Below, piece by piece: positions 34,897-36,811 of a stretch of 36,811 bases of DNA. The stretch's first letter is position 1. Each line of letters opens with the position of its first letter. Under the pieces are notes generated by a model. It saw only the letters and a list, made by a program, of their open reading frames with translations, did not search any database and was not told the origin of the DNA. This DNA comes from Mastigocoleus sp. MO_188.B34 (GTDB taxonomy: Bacteria; Cyanobacteriota; Cyanobacteriia; Cyanobacteriales; Nostocaceae), in contig NZ_JASJDK010000053.1 in assembly GCF_030065675.1 (NCBI RefSeq), forward strand, positions 1 through 36,811, in the 5' to 3' direction. Position numbers and translations under genes: made by a program.

Positions 34897-35640
34897 TCAT
34901 TCTTTATCAATGACCTCCAGAGATTTTTCCTGTTGTTTGCGTTGAACAATTCCGGTGACGATCGCTAAAACAAATGCTCCAATCATCGCAAGAATCAAGA
35001 GCCATGTACTTCCCCCAGAAACACCAGCACCAACAGCTACAATAGTGGCGTTGGAAATGGAAACACCTATTACAAGAGCTGGTATGAACAACTTAGGAGA
35101 AGCTTTGGTCAGTCCAACAGCGTAACAGACAAAATCGAATAAACCCGTCATCAAAAAAGCAGTCATCAGGAAAAAATTACGCTCTAAGTGACGTTGACTG
35201 AGTTCATCAACGCGATTCATAAAGCGATCGCCAACTAATTTCGCGACTACATCCCGACCGTAACGTCTGGACAAATAGAAGCTTATAGAACAGGAGATGA
35301 TATCTGCGAAAGAAACTACCGCAACCCCTGTAGTGAAGCCAAACAAACTTCCCGCAAGCAGAGAATAAGCCGAACTTGGAAGCGCCGGAATTACTACGCT
35401 AACGAAGCGCAGTGCAAAAATTCCTAGAGGAGCCCAAACTCCCAGTAGCTTAACTTTAGCTTGTACTTGTTCCATTCCATAGGTATTTAAGAGCCATATA
35501 CCTAAAACTACTAGCAGGACAATTAAGATAAATTTGAGTATTTTAACAACGGTACGCTTGTTCACTTTTAATGTAGTTAGTAACTGAGTTGGCAAACTTC
35601 TTGGAACGATAAATTTAGCGTGGCTAATAAGCTTTATCAT
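34897..35640 (-). CDS. TVP38/TMEM64 (DedA-like, VTT domain) membrane protein
   Basis: This is a 247-aa inner-membrane protein. It has a basic N-terminus, a first membrane segment (~35-52), a VTT domain (~70-190) and a final segment before the charged tail QRKQQEKSLEVIDKE. Family marks are RFVSVVIPALPSSAYSLLAGSLFGFTTG, a Ser/Gly-rich re-entrant region, and SFYLSRRYGRDVVAKLVG. VTT proteins are thought to take part in lipid scrambling or transport; the substrate here is unknown. It is divergent from the TPR gene, with about 50 bp between the preferred starts. Confidence 0.9.
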   Translation of the reverse strand: MIKLISHAKFIVPRSLPTQLLTTLKVNKRTVVKILKFILIVLLVVLGIWLLNTYGMEQVQAKVKLLGVWAPLGIFALRFVSVVIPALPSSAYSLLAGSLFGFTTGVAVVSFADIISCSISFYLSRRYGRDVVAKLVGDRFMNRVDELSQRHLERNFFLMTAFLMTGLFDFVCYAVGLTKASPKLFIPALVIGVSISNATIVAVGAGVSGGSTWLLILAMIGAFVLAIVTGIVQRKQQEKSLEVIDKE

Positions 35641-35688
35641 TTAATTAGATTTTTAAGTCTAACAGATGCTTATGATTACGTAATAAGT

Positions 35689-36711
35689 ATGGGAATTAAA
35701 CATTTATTTAAACATTTAGTTTTAATTATTTTGGTAACCATTAACTTATCAAACAACTATGCAACGGCACAACCTACACCAAAGTCATCTTTAACACAGA
35801 AATCAACGCAAAAGTCAGTAACAACACCTGAAGAGCAGCAAATCCAAGAATTAGAAAGGCTTCAGCGTTCGCAAGAGATAGAAGAGCAGGTAGAAGAAGA
35901 GGTTGACCGTACGGTAAACACAGTATTTGAAACTACCATAAATTTAATCAATTGGAACATAGGAATTATCAATCTTTTGTTCATAATAATTCCTATAGGA
36001 GGCGCACTTGCTTTTTGGTTCTTCCGCATAATTATAATCAGAAAATTAGAATCAGATATTAAAAATAAGTTAGAAAAAGAAATAGAAGCTACTCAGGAAA
36101 AAGTAATCAAATCCCTACAGGAGAGAATAGATACTAATCAGGTAGAAATAGATAAATTAATTAGAGAAAATACTAGTAAAATATCAGAGGCAGAAGAAAT
36201 GATGTCAGATATTCAAAATAAAATTAATCAGCTTAAATCTGACTTAACAGAAAGTCTGGAGAAACAAAAAGAATTTGTCAATAGTTTTATGGACGAGCTC
36301 AATCTTTTATTTACGGATGCTCAACGGGAAAAAGATACAATCGTCCAGAAATTATCCAAATTAGCGCCTCCCCTTTCATCTCTTCCAGATACCCATCAAC
36401 CAGATATTCAGAAGCAAATACAGGAACTGACAGCAGAACTTGAAGATTTAAAATTGGGGAATCCTCAACTATTTTTTACTACAGATGATTACTTAAAACA
36501 AGGTGATGCTTTATTTTTTGAGGGTAGTTACAAAGATGCAATTAAATCCTATGATGAAGTTATTGAAAGACAGCCTGATTCTTATTCAGCTTGGGTGAGT
36601 CGCGGTTGGGCTTTGAGAAGGATAAATAAATTTAAAGAAGCTTTGAAAGCTTATGATAAAGCGATCGAAATTAATCCCGACCATCATATTGGTCAGCAAT
36701 TCTCATTTTGA
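35689..36711 (+). CDS. Membrane-anchored coiled-coil protein with C-terminal TPR repeats
   Basis: The start at the ATG at 35689 (340 aa) is preferred because it opens a signal peptide (MGIKHLFKHLVLIILVTINL, cleavage near YATA-Q). An upstream TTG-type start at 35620 would overlap the divergent gene. The order is: signal, Gln/Glu-rich stretch, membrane segment (INLLFIIIPIGGALAFWFF, ~105-130), long coiled coil (~135-230), and about two TPR units near the end (YLKQGDALFFEGSYKDAIKSYD and SWVSRGWALRRINKFKEALKAYD). The protein stops soon after AIEINPDHH, where TPR proteins often continue, so a truncation is possible. It is probably a scaffold for protein contacts; partners are unknown. Confidence 0.8.
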   Translation: MGIKHLFKHLVLIILVTINLSNNYATAQPTPKSSLTQKSTQKSVTTPEEQQIQELERLQRSQEIEEQVEEEVDRTVNTVFETTINLINWNIGIINLLFIIIPIGGALAFWFFRIIIIRKLESDIKNKLEKEIEATQEKVIKSLQERIDTNQVEIDKLIRENTSKISEAEEMMSDIQNKINQLKSDLTESLEKQKEFVNSFMDELNLLFTDAQREKDTIVQKLSKLAPPLSSLPDTHQPDIQKQIQELTAELEDLKLGNPQLFFTTDDYLKQGDALFFEGSYKDAIKSYDEVIERQPDSYSAWVSRGWALRRINKFKEALKAYDKAIEINPDHHIGQQFSF

Positions 36712-36811
36712 CCAATAATCGTTTAACCCGAAAAAAAATGGAAGCAAATGGAACCGGACTAAAGGGTTTTCAAGACAAATTATTAGTAAATTTTATCAAT
36801 AGTTTGCATGA

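Noticed and set aside
36738-36811. Possible partial gene running off the right edge (starts MEANGTGLKG)
   Set aside because: Only about 24 codons are visible, without a ribosome binding site, and it could equally be spacer after the TPR gene.

Overview
The window comes from a filamentous, probably heterocyst-forming cyanobacterium. The evidence is low-GC DNA dotted with the HIP1 octamer GCGATCGC (for example near 7930, 13852, 14783, 16050 and 35224), a typically cyanobacterial PurB, heptameric short tandem repeats, and protein families common in Nostocales (HetC-like exporter, NB-ARC proteins, CobW-like and TVP38 proteins). No rRNA, tRNA or CRISPR array was recognised.

Region by region. 1-5.2 kb is an AT-rich accessory stretch of small genes. 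It has a glycine-rich bacteriocin-like precursor (689), a Pro-rich peptide with a double-glycine motif (2201), three tandem paralogous membrane proteins (2676-4115, minus strand), and a duplicated module (1052-1956 and 4432-5112). Each copy of the module carries a small hydrophobic protein preceded by a hairpin whose stem shows two compensatory base-pair changes. 5.2-11.5 kb is export system 1, all on the minus strand: an HTH protein like the N-terminal part of an IS630 transposase, a 1061-aa CNBD-C39-ABC exporter, an HlyD adaptor and a parvulin-like peptidyl-prolyl isomerase. 12.1-14.3 kb holds an NTF2-like protein and purB, followed by a 105-bp IS630-type MITE. 14.5-24.8 kb is export system 2, all on the minus strand: a C39 ABC exporter, an HlyD adaptor, an unusual 655-aa protein with a double-glycine leader, four small precursors with the same leader, and an NB-ARC ATPase at the head. 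24.8-26.5 kb has no recognisable gene. 26.5-30.8 kb is a hybrid histidine kinase with a periplasmic-type binding lipoprotein. 31-36.8 kb holds a missed 58-aa protein, a nuclease-like lipoprotein, a degenerate CobW-like protein, a small hypothetical, a TVP38/DedA-type membrane protein and a coiled-coil/TPR protein.

The common theme of the first 25 kb is secretion of peptides with a double-glycine leader. C39 exporters cut the leader after GG while exporting the cargo; HlyD proteins bridge the periplasm to an outer-membrane channel, and no TolC is encoded here. The system 2 cargos sit beside their exporter, share the leader pattern LFxxLSxxxxExIxGG, are free of cysteine, and three lie downstream of copies of one promoter-like motif (AGACTATAATACCGA and variants). 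No modification enzyme (LanM, YcaO, radical SAM) is present, so the products are probably unmodified. The strongest candidates for something undescribed are the 655-aa repeat-bearing cargo, the covarying-hairpin/small-membrane-protein module, and the triplicated membrane protein.
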